Of a stretch of DNA of 64,000 nt, positions 17,260 through 26,298 are shown piece after piece. Origin of the DNA: Oscillospiraceae bacterium. GTDB taxonomy: Bacteria; Bacillota; Clostridia; Oscillospirales; Ruminococcaceae. Where the stretch lies: positions 1 to 64,000 of the forward strand of contig JAFTTH010000007.1 in NCBI GenBank assembly GCA_017466885.1, written 5' to 3'. The position numbers and the translations under genes were made by a program. Positions within the stretch are counted from its first letter, which is position 1. Every line of letters starts with the position of its first letter. The notes beneath the pieces were generated by a model. The model did no database searches and was not told the origin of the DNA. It was given only the letters and a program-made list of their open reading frames with translations.

Positions 17260-18588
17260 TTGAGCGTTTCACTTTCTGCAAAGCATACCGAAGCCTTCAT
17301 CGCTCCTCACGAGCTGGAGGGCATGACCGCGCAGCTTTCCGCCGCCGCTGAGCTGGTCCAAACCAAATCGGGGCTGGGGAATGATTTTCTCGGCTGGGTA
17401 GACCTCCCCGTTGATTACGACAAAGACGAAGTTTGCCGCATCAAGGCCGCCGCAGAACGAATCCGGAAAAACTGCGATATTTTTATTTGCATCGGAATCG
17501 GCGGTTCCTACCTCGGCGCAAGAGCCGTAATTGAGTTGCTCAAGGGCCCGATGCATAACACCACCGGCTCCACCACTCCCCAGATTTATTTTGCGGGGAA
17601 TAACATTGATTCCGAATATCTGACCAACCTCCTGGCTATCTGTGAGGGGAAGGATATTACCGTTAACGTCATCTCCAAATCGGGGACGACCACCGAGCCG
17701 GCCATTGCGTTCCGGGTTTTTTCCGAGCTGGTTCGGAATAAGTACGGCGCGGAAGGCGCCAAGGATCACATTTTCGTCACCACAGACCGGCAAAAGGGCA
17801 CCCTCAAGGCGCTGGCCGATAAAGAGGGCTACGAAACCTTCGTCGTACCGGATGATATTGGCGGACGCTTCTCGGTGCTGACCGCTGTAGGCTTGCTTCC
17901 CATTGCCGTTGCCGGGATCGACCTGGACGGTCTGTTTGCCGGTGCGCAGGCTGCCCGGAAAGAGCTTTCCCTCCCCGGGAACGATTGCTACCGTTATGCC
18001 GCTCTGCGGAATATTCTCTATCGGAAGGGTAAGAGCATTGAGCTGTTGGCCTCCTTCTCCACCGCCTTCGGGCAGTTCAGCGAGTGGTGGAAGCAGCTTT
18101 ATGGCGAAAGCGAAGGGAAGGACGGTAAGGGCCTCTTCCCCGCTTCGGTCACCTATTCTACCGACCTGCACTCTCTGGGCCAATTCGTTCAGCAGGGAAG
18201 CCGGAATCTTTTCGAGACAATGCTTTGGATCGAAAAGCCGGTTGCCGACCTGACCATCGGCATTGACCCCGAAAATACGGACGGCTTGAACTTCCTGGCC
18301 GGCAAGCAGGTTTCGGAGGTCAACCTCGCAGCCTTCCGCGGGACGGTGCTGGCCCATAATGAGGGCGGTGTTCCCTGCATTCTGCTGAGCATCCCCGCCG
18401 TGAATGAATACGAGGTGGGGTATCTGATCTATTTCTTCGAGAAGGCCTGCGCCGTATCGGGTTATATGTTGGGGGTCAACCCCTTCGACCAGCCGGGCGT
18501 TGAGGCGTATAAGAAGAATATGTTTGCATTGCTGGGCAAGCCCGGCTTTGAGGACCGTCAGCAGGAGCTGCTGGCAAAGCTTGACTGA
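17260..18588 (+). CDS. pgi: Glucose-6-phosphate isomerase
   Basis: 442 residues, TTG start after AAAAAAGGAGA. Typical motifs are [14 protein letters not shown], the phosphate-binding [24 protein letters not shown] and the catalytic-lysine region [12 protein letters not shown] near the C-terminus. It is the short Firmicutes form. Interconverts glucose-6-phosphate and fructose-6-phosphate in glycolysis. Confidence 0.96.
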   Translation: MSVSLSAKHTEAFIAPHELEGMTAQLSAAAELVQTKSGLGNDFLGWVDLPVDYDKDEVCRIKAAAERIRKNCDIFICIGIGGSYLGARAVIELLKGPMHNTTGSTTPQIYFAGNNIDSEYLTNLLAICEGKDITVNVISKSGTTTEPAIAFRVFSELVRNKYGAEGAKDHIFVTTDRQKGTLKALADKEGYETFVVPDDIGGRFSVLTAVGLLPIAVAGIDLDGLFAGAQAARKELSLPGNDCYRYAALRNILYRKGKSIELLASFSTAFGQFSEWWKQLYGESEGKDGKGLFPASVTYSTDLHSLGQFVQQGSRNLFETMLWIEKPVADLTIGIDPENTDGLNFLAGKQVSEVNLAAFRGTVLAHNEGGVPCILLSIPAVNEYEVGYLIYFFEKACAVSGYMLGVNPFDQPGVEAYKKNMFALLGKPGFEDRQQELLAKLD

Positions 18589-18666
18589 TTACTGTCTATC
18601 TCCGGCTTCGGCCGGTGGAATAGAGGCGGCACACACCGCCGCACAAAACCATTAGGAGGACTCACC

Positions 18667-19077
18667 ATGATTAAACTCATCGTTGGAAACAAAGGCTCCG
18701 GCAAGACCAAAACCCTCATCGGCATGATTAACGAGGCCGCAAAGAACTCTCCGGGAAACGTTGTCTGCATTGAGAAGGGCTCTAAGCTTACCTATGATAT
18801 ACCGCACAGCATCCGCTTGGTTGACACCGAGCATTACGGCATCTCCTGCTACGACGCTTTCTATGGCTTCGTTGCCGGTCTCTTTGCCGGAAACTATGAC
18901 ATTACCGATATTTACGTTGACTCCATCCTGAAGGTGGGTGGTAAAGATCTGGAGGCGCTGACCAACCTGATCGACCGCCTCTCCGCCCTCTGCGAGGAGA
19001 CCCACGCCCGGATGGTCTTTACCGTCTCGGCGGATAAAGAGGAGCTCCCCGCCGCTCTGGCTGAGCTGGCTCTCTAA
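18667..19077 (+). CDS. Small P-loop ATP-binding protein
   Basis: 136 residues. Walker A GNKGSGKT lies at residues 7-14 and a DIYVDSIL strand could be a Walker-B-like element. The protein is too short for a full motor ATPase. I do not recognise a named family; twitching-motility-like ATP-binding protein is a common loose label for such proteins in Clostridia. Strong TTAGGAGG ribosome binding site; own terminator follows. Confidence 0.75.
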   Translation: MIKLIVGNKGSGKTKTLIGMINEAAKNSPGNVVCIEKGSKLTYDIPHSIRLVDTEHYGISCYDAFYGFVAGLFAGNYDITDIYVDSILKVGGKDLEALTNLIDRLSALCEETHARMVFTVSADKEELPAALAELAL

Positions 19078-19094
19078 TCTGACGCAAGTCACAC

Positions 19095-19138
19095 AAAAGC
19101 GGAAGTACCCTTTGCGGGCTGCTTCCGCTTTTTCTTTT
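19095..19138 (+). terminator. Terminator after the P-loop gene
   Basis: AAAAGCGGAAG pairs with CTTCCGCTTTT, then a T-rich tail. Confidence 0.85.
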
Positions 19139-19146
19139 TCCAAAAA

Positions 19147-19194
19147 GTTACACAATGGTTACAATTTGCCCAAAATAGTTACAATTTGGTTACA
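19147..19194 (-). promoter_or_regulatory. Four GTTACA repeats (TGTAAC on the minus strand), OmpR-type operator
   Basis: GTTACA begins at 19147, 19158, 19178 and 19189: two pairs at 11-bp spacing set 20 bp apart. Each pair fits the WalR consensus TGTWAH-N5-TGTWAH on the minus strand; PhoP-type direct repeats are similar. The array ends 5 bases before the candidate -35 of the next gene, an activator-like position. Confidence 0.6.
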
Positions 19195-19199
19195 AACTA

Positions 19200-19228
19200 T
19201 TGACAATAATTGACCAGTATGATAGACT
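19200..19228 (+). promoter_or_regulatory. Candidate promoter of the first leucine-rich lipoprotein gene
   Basis: TTGACA, 17 bases, TAGACT. The poor -10 fits a promoter that needs an activator. Confidence 0.5.
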
Positions 19229-19280
19229 AAACACAAAGGAAGAAAATTCCTCAAAATAATAACGAAAAGAGGCGATGGTT

Positions 19281-20765
19281 ATGATGAAGACTCGATCTAT
19301 ATGGGCAGTTATTCTCTCTGCTGTCTTGCCGGTGATTGCTTTATGCTCCTGCCAGTCCGGGCCGGAGATCAATTCCACTTCAACACCGGAGATCAATTCC
19401 ACTTCAACATTGGAAATCATCCCTACCCCCATTCCGGAAGGATTAAATCGCATTGAAATTGTTATGGAGGGGGATCAGCAGGAGTTTGGACCTGTTGAGG
19501 AAACGGTTTATGTGATTCCCAAAGAGATGGAAGTTTTCAACCATCAAGCGGTCTATAACCGGGGAATCCGGTGGATAGAGGTGGAGGAGGGCAATCAAAC
19601 CTTTGTGGTTTCGGATGGTGTGCTTTTCACTAAAGATATGAAAGAGTTGGTTTACTGTCCAATCGGAAGAGAAACTGTTCACTATGAAATTCCATCCTCG
19701 GTTAAAATTATAGGAAAAGCAGCGTTTCAAAATTGCAGAAACATGAAGTCAGTCACGTTGCCCGCTGGGATTACCGAAATCGGTTCAAGTGCTTTTTCCA
19801 ACTGTATGTCATTAGAATCAATCGCACTTCCTTCAGAGTTAAAGACAATCCCTAATAATGTTTTTAGCCATTGTATCTCGTTAGAGGAAATTATCATTCC
19901 AGAGGGTGTCACTACTATCGGTGAGTATGCTTTTTCCGGCTGCAAAAGTCTAAAGAGCGTTACCCTTCCTTCCACATTAACCCAAATTGATGCATACGCC
20001 TTTCAAGCCTGTGAAAGTCTGACCACAATTTCCTTCCCGAAGAATCTGAAAACGATTGGAAAAAATGCTTTTTATACCTGCTATCGGCTGGAGTCTTACC
20101 CCTCCGGAAACGTTGCGATTGGAGAGAATGCCTTTTTTGAAACTCGCTATGAAAAGAATCAGAAGGATATTTTTGAAATCACCGCAAAAGGAATTCTCAA
20201 CAAATATAACGGAACGGATTCGATCGTGATTCTGCCGGAGGGAATCACCAATATTCAGGGAATGGTCTTTTCTGATGCAGAAATTACCTCTATAACGATT
20301 CCTGCATCCCTCAAAAGCTCTACGCAAGAAATAGATGATGGGGTTCTGGTTTACCACACCTTTTTAATCAACCTGAACAATCAAAAACTACTGATGAACA
20401 GCGGCAAAACTTTCAACGAAATCATTGTTCATCCGGATAATCCGTATTATACCGTGATTGATGGTGTTCTCTACTCCAAAGATCTGACCAATCTGATCCT
20501 CTATCCCCAAGGAAAGCCGGACAAAGAGTTTGTCATTCCCGATCATGTTAAAGTGATTGCCCCCGCCGCATTTTTGAACTGCAACCAACTGGAATCGGTC
20601 TATATTCCTGATTCTGTTGTGGATATTCAGTATGAAGCCTTTTCCGGATGCAAGTCCTTGCGGGAGGCTCGCATTCCGGAGCATTTATCCGGTCGCAGTA
20701 GCTGTGCAGAAGCCTTCTATGGAACTCCCTTCTTTGAACTAAGCGGATTCCAAATTGCCCAGTAA
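19281..20765 (+). CDS. BspA-type leucine-rich-repeat lipoprotein 1
   Basis: About 494 residues. Possible starts are ATGs at 19275, 19281 and 19284; AGAGG upstream favours 19281. A lipoprotein signal ends at LCSC. A short linker contains two identical PEINSTST units, then about nine LRR_5 repeats of roughly 23 residues (SVTLPAGITEIGSSAFSNC pattern) form a curved solenoid. Such proteins bind host or matrix molecules. AT-rich relative to neighbours. Paralog of the next gene. Confidence 0.88.
   Translation: MMKTRSIWAVILSAVLPVIALCSCQSGPEINSTSTPEINSTSTLEIIPTPIPEGLNRIEIVMEGDQQEFGPVEETVYVIPKEMEVFNHQAVYNRGIRWIEVEEGNQTFVVSDGVLFTKDMKELVYCPIGRETVHYEIPSSVKIIGKAAFQNCRNMKSVTLPAGITEIGSSAFSNCMSLESIALPSELKTIPNNVFSHCISLEEIIIPEGVTTIGEYAFSGCKSLKSVTLPSTLTQIDAYAFQACESLTTISFPKNLKTIGKNAFYTCYRLESYPSGNVAIGENAFFETRYEKNQKDIFEITAKGILNKYNGTDSIVILPEGITNIQGMVFSDAEITSITIPASLKSSTQEIDDGVLVYHTFLINLNNQKLLMNSGKTFNEIIVHPDNPYYTVIDGVLYSKDLTNLILYPQGKPDKEFVIPDHVKVIAPAAFLNCNQLESVYIPDSVVDIQYEAFSGCKSLREARIPEHLSGRSSCAEAFYGTPFFELSGFQIAQ
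19362..19409 (+). repeat. Tandem 24-bp duplication inside the lipoprotein gene
   Basis: Two exact 24-bp copies (19362-19385 and 19386-19409) encode the repeated PEINSTST linker units; a degenerate third copy follows. Confidence 0.9.
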
Positions 20766-20770
20766 CCCTA

Positions 20771-20788
20771 CCGCCCCTTCGGGGGCGG
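20771..20788 (+). terminator. GC-rich stem-loop between the two lipoprotein genes
   Basis: CCGCCCC-TTCG-GGGGCGG with no proper T-run. It may partly terminate or protect transcript ends, so the second gene could be expressed less. Confidence 0.45.
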
Positions 20789-20821
20789 GGACCCTTTATA
20801 TTTTTGGAAAGGAGATCGACG

Positions 20822-22411
20822 ATGAAAAAGAAAGTAGTCGCGTGTTTTATTGCTGCGATGATAGGAGCTGTTGCGTTGCTTTCCTCTTGTGCCCCTGTTT
20901 CAACTGCTTCTCTGGATAACTTTATCATTGAAGATGGCGTTCTCCTCTCTTACACCGGCACCGCCTCCGAGGTTGTTATCCCGGAAGGGGTCACCTCCAT
21001 TGCCGCCCTTGCCTTTGAAGGAAATAAGAATATGGAGACCCTCCGCCTTTCCGCAACGGTGGAGAAAGTGGAAGAGAATGCTCTCGCTGATTGCGTTTCC
21101 CTTAATGAGATTGTTTTGAGCAAGGGAATGAAGGATTTAAGAGGGGTAATCGTAAAAGATCTTTCGAAAGTTACTTTTGTCATCCCTGATGATATGGATG
21201 AGTTTGACTTGTCTATATTTTATAACAAAAACATTCAGCTTCTTTCGGTTGACGAGGGGAATCCCAAATATAAATCGGTAGAAAATGTGTTATTCACCAA
21301 AGATATGAAAGAGCTGGTCTATTTCCCGATTGGGAACGCTCAGAAGAATTATGTTGTTCCCGATTCCGTTGAGCGTATTGGTGCAACTGCTTTTAAACTT
21401 TGCCGCTATTTAGAATCTGTTACACTTCCCGAATCTATTGAAGAAATCGGAGAAGAAGCATTTACCGGTTGTATAAGCCTAAAGACTATCAATTTGCCTT
21501 CAAACCTCAAAAAAGTTGCGCGAAATGCATTTGCGTTTTGTCGTCAACTGACGGAGATCGTAATCCCAGAGGGTGTAACGGTGATCGAAGAATACGCATT
21601 TGATTCTTGCCAAAATCTCCAGCGAGTGGTTTTTCCTTCTACTTTGGAAACGATTGGAAAAAATGCCTTTCGTGAATGTATGCTACTGGAAACGGCAACT
21701 TTCCCTGACAAATTGAAGTCGATTGGTGAAGCGGCCTTTCTTAATTGTGTGAAGCTGGAAAGTTACCCTTCCGGCAAGACAACAATCGGTGTGGATGCTT
21801 TTAAAAACACCCGATACGAACGGAAAACCCAAGAAGAATTTATTATCAGTGATGATGGAATTTTGACGGATTATAATGGAATCGGGGGCGAAGTGGTTAT
21901 TCCGGAGGGAGTTGTTGACATCAGAGATTCCGCTTTTGAAAACCTCTCGATTCGAAAAATAGTAATTCCCTCCACTTATCAGCCGAAGGGAATCACTTTA
22001 AATAATCCATATATAGGCTCGACGTTAAACGATCAGAAAGCTCATTCAATGAATGATTTGATGTTTGAAGAAATTGTCGTTGCAGAAGATAACCCGTATT
22101 TAACCGTCGTGGATGGCGTGCTCTATACCAAAGATCTCTCGGTGCTCTTGTTTTATCCACAAGGAAAGCCGGACAAAGAGTTTGTCATTCCCGATCATGT
22201 AACACAAATTGCTATGGGCGCCTTTTACAACTGTTTCAATCTGGAATCGCTTTATATTCCTGACTCGGTTGAGAGAATCGGGGACAATGTATTCCATAAC
22301 TGTACCTCCTTGACCGAGGTGCGGATGCCGGAGGATATTATATATTGGGGAGAAACCTTTAGCAATACCCCCTTTGCCGAACTGAATGATATTGATACCA
22401 GTGAGTATTGA
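20822..22411 (+). CDS. BspA-type leucine-rich-repeat lipoprotein 2
   Basis: 529 residues from the ATG at 20822 (ribosome binding site AAAGGAG). Lipoprotein signal MKKKVVACFIAAMIGAVA ending LLSSC. LRR_5 repeats run nearly the whole length (TEIVIPEGVTVIEEYAF type). The segment around LYTKDLSVLLFYPQGKPDKEFVIPDHV is almost the same as in lipoprotein 1, so the pair arose by duplication. Likely surface adhesin or binding protein. No promoter of its own is evident. Confidence 0.88.
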   Translation: MKKKVVACFIAAMIGAVALLSSCAPVSTASLDNFIIEDGVLLSYTGTASEVVIPEGVTSIAALAFEGNKNMETLRLSATVEKVEENALADCVSLNEIVLSKGMKDLRGVIVKDLSKVTFVIPDDMDEFDLSIFYNKNIQLLSVDEGNPKYKSVENVLFTKDMKELVYFPIGNAQKNYVVPDSVERIGATAFKLCRYLESVTLPESIEEIGEEAFTGCISLKTINLPSNLKKVARNAFAFCRQLTEIVIPEGVTVIEEYAFDSCQNLQRVVFPSTLETIGKNAFRECMLLETATFPDKLKSIGEAAFLNCVKLESYPSGKTTIGVDAFKNTRYERKTQEEFIISDDGILTDYNGIGGEVVIPEGVVDIRDSAFENLSIRKIVIPSTYQPKGITLNNPYIGSTLNDQKAHSMNDLMFEEIVVAEDNPYLTVVDGVLYTKDLSVLLFYPQGKPDKEFVIPDHVTQIAMGAFYNCFNLESLYIPDSVERIGDNVFHNCTSLTEVRMPEDIIYWGETFSNTPFAELNDIDTSEY

Positions 22412-22427
22412 GAAAACCGTTATTGCG

Positions 22428-22452
22428 CCGCCCCTTCGGGGGCGGTTTTTTT
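22428..22452 (+). terminator. Terminator of the lipoprotein pair
   Basis: Same CCGCCCC-TTCG-GGGGCGG stem as at 20771, here followed by seven Ts. Confidence 0.88.
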
Positions 22453-22465
22453 GAATAAGATTCCC

Positions 22466-22494
22466 TTGCCAAATATCCCGGGAGGTAGTATAAT
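22466..22494 (+). promoter_or_regulatory. Promoter of the zinc-ribbon gene
   Basis: TTGCCA, 17 bases, TATAAT. Confidence 0.65.
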
Positions 22495-22571
22495 AGGGGT
22501 GTAAGGAGGGGTGTGTTTCTCCTCCGGAATGGATGGAAAAGTAACCGGCATTGCCGGAAAGGAGTTCCTCT

Positions 22572-22928
22572 ATGAATGATTTTGACCTGATTATGGAAAG
22601 AACGAAGGACGCACTCTCTGTTGCCGGGCAGAAGGCCGGTGAGTTTGTGGAGATTTCCAAGCTGCGGCTCCACGCTTCCAAACTCAAAAGCCGGATCAAT
22701 AACCGTTATCAGCGGATCGGAAAGCTCTACTTCGACCAGAAGGAGCTGGGCATCTCCTGCGAGGAAAAGATCGAGGACGCCTGCACCGAGGTTTACGCTT
22801 TGAAGCTGGAGCTGGAGTGGACTCTGGAAAAGCTGGATGAGGCGCAGGATACCCGCCATTGCCCTCATTGCGGGCAGTTCAACCCCTCTGCCGCCAGTTA
22901 CTGCAACCGTTGCAGCAAAAAGCTCTGA
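22572..22928 (+). CDS. Small coiled-coil protein with C-terminal zinc ribbon
   Basis: 118 residues from the ATG at 22572, after AAAGGAG. Residues 1-90 are mostly helical and charged (KLRLHASKLKSRINNRYQRI) and likely form a coiled coil. The last 25 residues carry two CxxC pairs (CPHCGQF, CNRC), a zinc-ribbon. No enzymatic motif. First gene of a run with two acetyltransferases. Confidence 0.82.
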   Translation: MNDFDLIMERTKDALSVAGQKAGEFVEISKLRLHASKLKSRINNRYQRIGKLYFDQKELGISCEEKIEDACTEVYALKLELEWTLEKLDEAQDTRHCPHCGQFNPSAASYCNRCSKKL

Positions 22929-22943
22929 AAATAGGAGAATCGT

Positions 22944-23462
22944 ATGCTTGATCTTGCTTACAAATACCGTGGCGAGCTTTCTACCCGGTATCGGGAGATC
23001 CCTTACACGGAAAAATACAAGTTTTATAACTATCATAGCTACTGGTCTTATGATATTGCGGTGTCCGACTCCTCCTGGGATAATCTGGATATGGTCAGCC
23101 TTTCCCCCGAGGGGCGGGTGCTGGGCTTTTTCCGGGCCGCCATCAAGCGGGAGACCTTCTCGGTCCACCAGCTTTATATCATCAACTTTGGGGAGCCCAA
23201 CCCCATCTTTTCCCGGGATATGAGCCGGTTTCTCAAGGAGCTTTTCACCCGGCATAATTTCCGCAAGGTGGAGTTTTCGGTCATCTGCGGCAACCCCGCA
23301 GAAAAGCTCTTTGATAAGCTCTGTGAGCGGTATGACGGGCGGATCGTCGGGACAAAACGGCTTTCCATCCTTTTAAGTGACGGCCAGTACTATGACGAAA
23401 AATGGTACGAATTTTTCGGAGAGGACGTAAAACGATGCCTGAACGGGGACAAGCAACAATGA
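22944..23462 (+). CDS. GNAT-like acetyltransferase 1
   Basis: 172 residues, TAGGAGA ribosome binding site. The middle strand GRVLGFFRAAIKR and the later KVEFSVICGNPAEKLFDKLC fit a GNAT fold, but the Q/RxxGxG/A acetyl-CoA loop is not clear, so assignment is tentative. Its stop codon overlaps the start of the next gene (ATGA). Confidence 0.65.
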   Translation: MLDLAYKYRGELSTRYREIPYTEKYKFYNYHSYWSYDIAVSDSSWDNLDMVSLSPEGRVLGFFRAAIKRETFSVHQLYIINFGEPNPIFSRDMSRFLKELFTRHNFRKVEFSVICGNPAEKLFDKLCERYDGRIVGTKRLSILLSDGQYYDEKWYEFFGEDVKRCLNGDKQQ

Positions 23463-23941
23463 CCCTTCGCTTCGCGGAACGAAAGGACATTCCTGTAATA
23501 CTCGGATTTATCCGCGCGCTGGCGGAATACGAACACATGGCCGATCAGATCACCACCGACGAAGCCCTTCTCGCCCAACAGATTTTTGACCGGAAGGGCG
23601 CCGAGGTGCTGTTTGTGGAAGAGGAGGGGAATCCGGTGGGGTTTGCCCTCTTTTGCCATAACTTCTCCACCTTTTTGGGGCGGAGAGGACTTTGGCTGGA
23701 GGACCTTTTCGTTTTGCCGGAGCATCGGGGCAAGGGGTACGGTAAAGCCCTCCTCCGCTCCCTTGCGCAGATCGCCCTGGAGTGGGAATGCGGTCGGCTG
23801 GAGTGGAACTGTTTGGATTGGAATGCGCCCTCCATTGCCTTTTACCGATCCTTGGGTGCTGTCCCGATGGATGAATGGACAACCTATCGGCTGACAGGGG
23901 AAACCCTGCATCGGCTTGCCGGGGAAGCGGGTCAAAACTGA
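23459..23941 (+). CDS. GNAT acetyltransferase 2 (diamine/spermidine acetyltransferase-like)
   Basis: 160 residues from the ATG at 23459, coupled by ATGA overlap to the previous gene. The acetyl-CoA loop is EHRGKGYGKALL; the phrases WLEDLFVLPEHRG and NAPSIAFYRSLGAVPMDEW match the SSAT-like group. The substrate may be a polyamine or small amine; not proven. Confidence 0.85.
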   Translation: MTLRFAERKDIPVILGFIRALAEYEHMADQITTDEALLAQQIFDRKGAEVLFVEEEGNPVGFALFCHNFSTFLGRRGLWLEDLFVLPEHRGKGYGKALLRSLAQIALEWECGRLEWNCLDWNAPSIAFYRSLGAVPMDEWTTYRLTGETLHRLAGEAGQN

Positions 23942-23961
23942 CCCCTCCCCTATTTTGAACC

Positions 23962-24000
23962 GGAGGAAACGCAAAGCGAAACCCGCTTTGCTTTTTATTT
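23962..24000 (+). promoter_or_regulatory. GGAGG followed by a terminator-like hairpin before recD2
   Basis: GGAGG sits at 23962-23967. The stem GCAAAGCG (23971-23978) pairs with CGCTTTGC (23984-23991), and a T-rich run reaches directly to the recD2 ATG. It looks like an intrinsic terminator for the acetyltransferase operon, but if folded it also brings the GGAGG to about 12 bases from the ATG. Confidence 0.6.
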
Positions 24001-26259
24001 ATGGCGGAAACGGAGCTTCTGGAAATTACCGGTACGGTGGAGGATGTGGTATTTCACAATCCCGAAACCGGATATATTGTGCTGGAGCTTTTCTGCGACG
24101 GTGAGGGGATCACCGCCGTCGGGGAGCTGGGCGAATGCTTTGAGGGGGAAGAACTGATCCTCCACGGCAATTTTACCAGCCACCCCACCTTCGGCAGACA
24201 GTTTAAGGCTGTGTTCTGTGAACATCGGCTTCCTTCGGCGTTGCCGGAAATCATCCGGTTCCTTTCCTCGGGAGCGGTGCGGGGAATCGGTGAGGTCACC
24301 GCGCAGAAGCTGGTCAAATATTTCGGTGCGGATACGCTAACCATTCTGGAAGAAGATCCCGGCCGAATCTTTGAAGTGCCGGGACTTTCCCACAACCGGG
24401 CGGAAAAGCTTCGGGCCAACCTTGCCAAGCTCTTTGATGCCCGGATCACCATGCAGGCTCTTTCGGAGCTCTCCCTCAACGGCTCTGAGGCAGTCAACCT
24501 CTTTAAGCTATACGGCCACCTTGCGGCGGATGTTCTGCGGGAAAATCCCTTTGTCGTCTGCTGTGAGGAGGTGGGGGTCTCCTTCTCCCGGGCGGACGAA
24601 ATCCGGATCTCTCTGGGGTATCCGGATGCTGCACCCGTCCGGCTGGGCGCGGGATTATTATATGTTTTTCGTGTTTGTCTGGATAGTGGGCATACCTGCA
24701 TTTCCCGGGATCAGCTACTGAATCTGGCGGGCTCCCTCCTTTCGGTGAACTTGGATTCCATTGAGGTAGAGCTGGATCAAAAGATTGAGGACGGAGATAT
24801 TATTTCCGAGATTCTGGGAGACAAAGAACGCCTTTTTCTCCGCAGATATTACGAATCGGAACGGTACATTGCCGGGCGGATCGCCATGCTTAACGAGCTT
24901 CCGCCTGTTTTCGGCTGTGATTGCCGGACGGCCATCGGCATTCTGGAGGAGGCCTCCGGAATGACCTACGCCGCCCTCCAACGGCAGGCCATTGAGGAGG
25001 CTCTGAGCGGTGGGGTCTTTGTTCTGACCGGCGGCCCCGGCACAGGAAAAACTACCACTATCCGGGCGATCATCTCCATTTTGGAAAGTGCCGGGTTGGA
25101 GGTTGCTTTGGCTGCCCCCACAGGACGGGCCGCCAAGCGGATGTCTGAGCTGACGGGGCGGGAGGCAAAGACCATCCACCGGATGCTGGAGGTGGGCTTT
25201 TCGGATGCCGCCGGTGCTATTTTTCAGCGAAACGAGAATAACACTCTCAAATGTGATGCGGTAATTATTGACGAGATGTCCATGGTGGACACCCTGCTTT
25301 TCGAAGCGCTCCTCAAGGCAATGCGCTTGAGCTGTCGGCTGATTTTGGTGGGCGACTCGGATCAGCTCCCCTCGGTGGGGGCGGGAAATATTCTGAAATG
25401 TTTGGTGGGAAGCGGAAAGGTTCGCACCGTTCAACTGACAGAGGTTTTCCGGCAGGCGGCGGAGAGTCTGATTATTACCAATGCACACCGGATCGTCCGG
25501 GGAGAATATCCGGTACTGGATGAAAAAAAACAGGACTTTTTCTTCCTCCCCGCCCCCCGGTCAGATCAAGCGGCAGAGCTTGTTTGCGATCTTGTCAGCC
25601 GCAGACTCCCCACCAGCTACGGCTACTCCCCCTTTTGGGACATTCAGGTGCTTTGCCCCGGCCGAAAGGGGGAGCTTGGCACCTTCTCCCTCAACCAGCG
25701 GCTGGGTGGAATCCTCAATCCTCCCGCCAAGCAGAAGCCGGAGCTGAAATACGGCTCCTACACCTTCCGCCTGGGAGATAAGGTGATGCAGACCCGGAAT
25801 AACTACGACATTCCCTGGACTGCCGGCCGAAAGGACGGTGCCGGAATTTTCAACGGGGACATCGGAATGATCGAGGCCATTGATAAGCACGCCGGAACGC
25901 TGATCGTCCGGTTTGACGATCGGGTCGCTTCCCTCTCCACCGACCATCTTGCCGACCTGGAGCCTGCTTACGCCATTACAGTGCATAAGGCCCAGGGCAG
26001 CGAGTTTGATGCGGTGATCCTTCCCCTTTTGGGCGGCTTTGAAAAGCTCTACTACCGCAATCTTCTTTACACGGCGGTCACCCGCGCCAAAAAGCTACTG
26101 ATTATCGTTGGAAAGCGGGAAACTGTTTTTCAAATGGTGGATAACAACCGCCGGATGCTCCGGTACACCGGACTGAAGGTGTTTTTACAGGAGGCAGAAA
26201 AGGCCGGGATTGCCGGCGCACCCGAGCCCATTGTGATCCTTTCCCCCGACGAAATATAA
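24001..26259 (+). CDS. recD2: ATP-dependent RecD2-like DNA helicase
   Basis: 752 residues. The N-terminal OB/helix-hairpin-helix region (GTVEDVVFHNPETGYIVLEL, AVRGIGEVTAQKL) is diagnostic for RecD2. The motor has Walker A GGPGTGKTT, Walker B VIIDEMSMVD, GDSDQLPSVGAGNIL, and the UvrD-C2 motif VHKAQGSEFDAVI. A 5'-3' helicase outside RecBCD, acting in repair. The start is the only candidate in frame before the conserved N-terminus. Confidence 0.94.
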   Translation: MAETELLEITGTVEDVVFHNPETGYIVLELFCDGEGITAVGELGECFEGEELILHGNFTSHPTFGRQFKAVFCEHRLPSALPEIIRFLSSGAVRGIGEVTAQKLVKYFGADTLTILEEDPGRIFEVPGLSHNRAEKLRANLAKLFDARITMQALSELSLNGSEAVNLFKLYGHLAADVLRENPFVVCCEEVGVSFSRADEIRISLGYPDAAPVRLGAGLLYVFRVCLDSGHTCISRDQLLNLAGSLLSVNLDSIEVELDQKIEDGDIISEILGDKERLFLRRYYESERYIAGRIAMLNELPPVFGCDCRTAIGILEEASGMTYAALQRQAIEEALSGGVFVLTGGPGTGKTTTIRAIISILESAGLEVALAAPTGRAAKRMSELTGREAKTIHRMLEVGFSDAAGAIFQRNENNTLKCDAVIIDEMSMVDTLLFEALLKAMRLSCRLILVGDSDQLPSVGAGNILKCLVGSGKVRTVQLTEVFRQAAESLIITNAHRIVRGEYPVLDEKKQDFFFLPAPRSDQAAELVCDLVSRRLPTSYGYSPFWDIQVLCPGRKGELGTFSLNQRLGGILNPPAKQKPELKYGSYTFRLGDKVMQTRNNYDIPWTAGRKDGAGIFNGDIGMIEAIDKHAGTLIVRFDDRVASLSTDHLADLEPAYAITVHKAQGSEFDAVILPLLGGFEKLYYRNLLYTAVTRAKKLLIIVGKRETVFQMVDNNRRMLRYTGLKVFLQEAEKAGIAGAPEPIVILSPDEI

Positions 26260-26260
26260 A

Positions 26261-26295
26261 AGAGCGGTGTCCGTATTGGACACCGCTCTGATTCT
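26261..26295. terminator. Bidirectional terminator between recD2 and hpf
   Basis: A perfect 12-bp stem AGAGCGGTGTCC / GGACACCGCTCT with loop GTATT; flanks are A/T-rich on both sides. Confidence 0.9.
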
Positions 26296-26298
26296 TTT

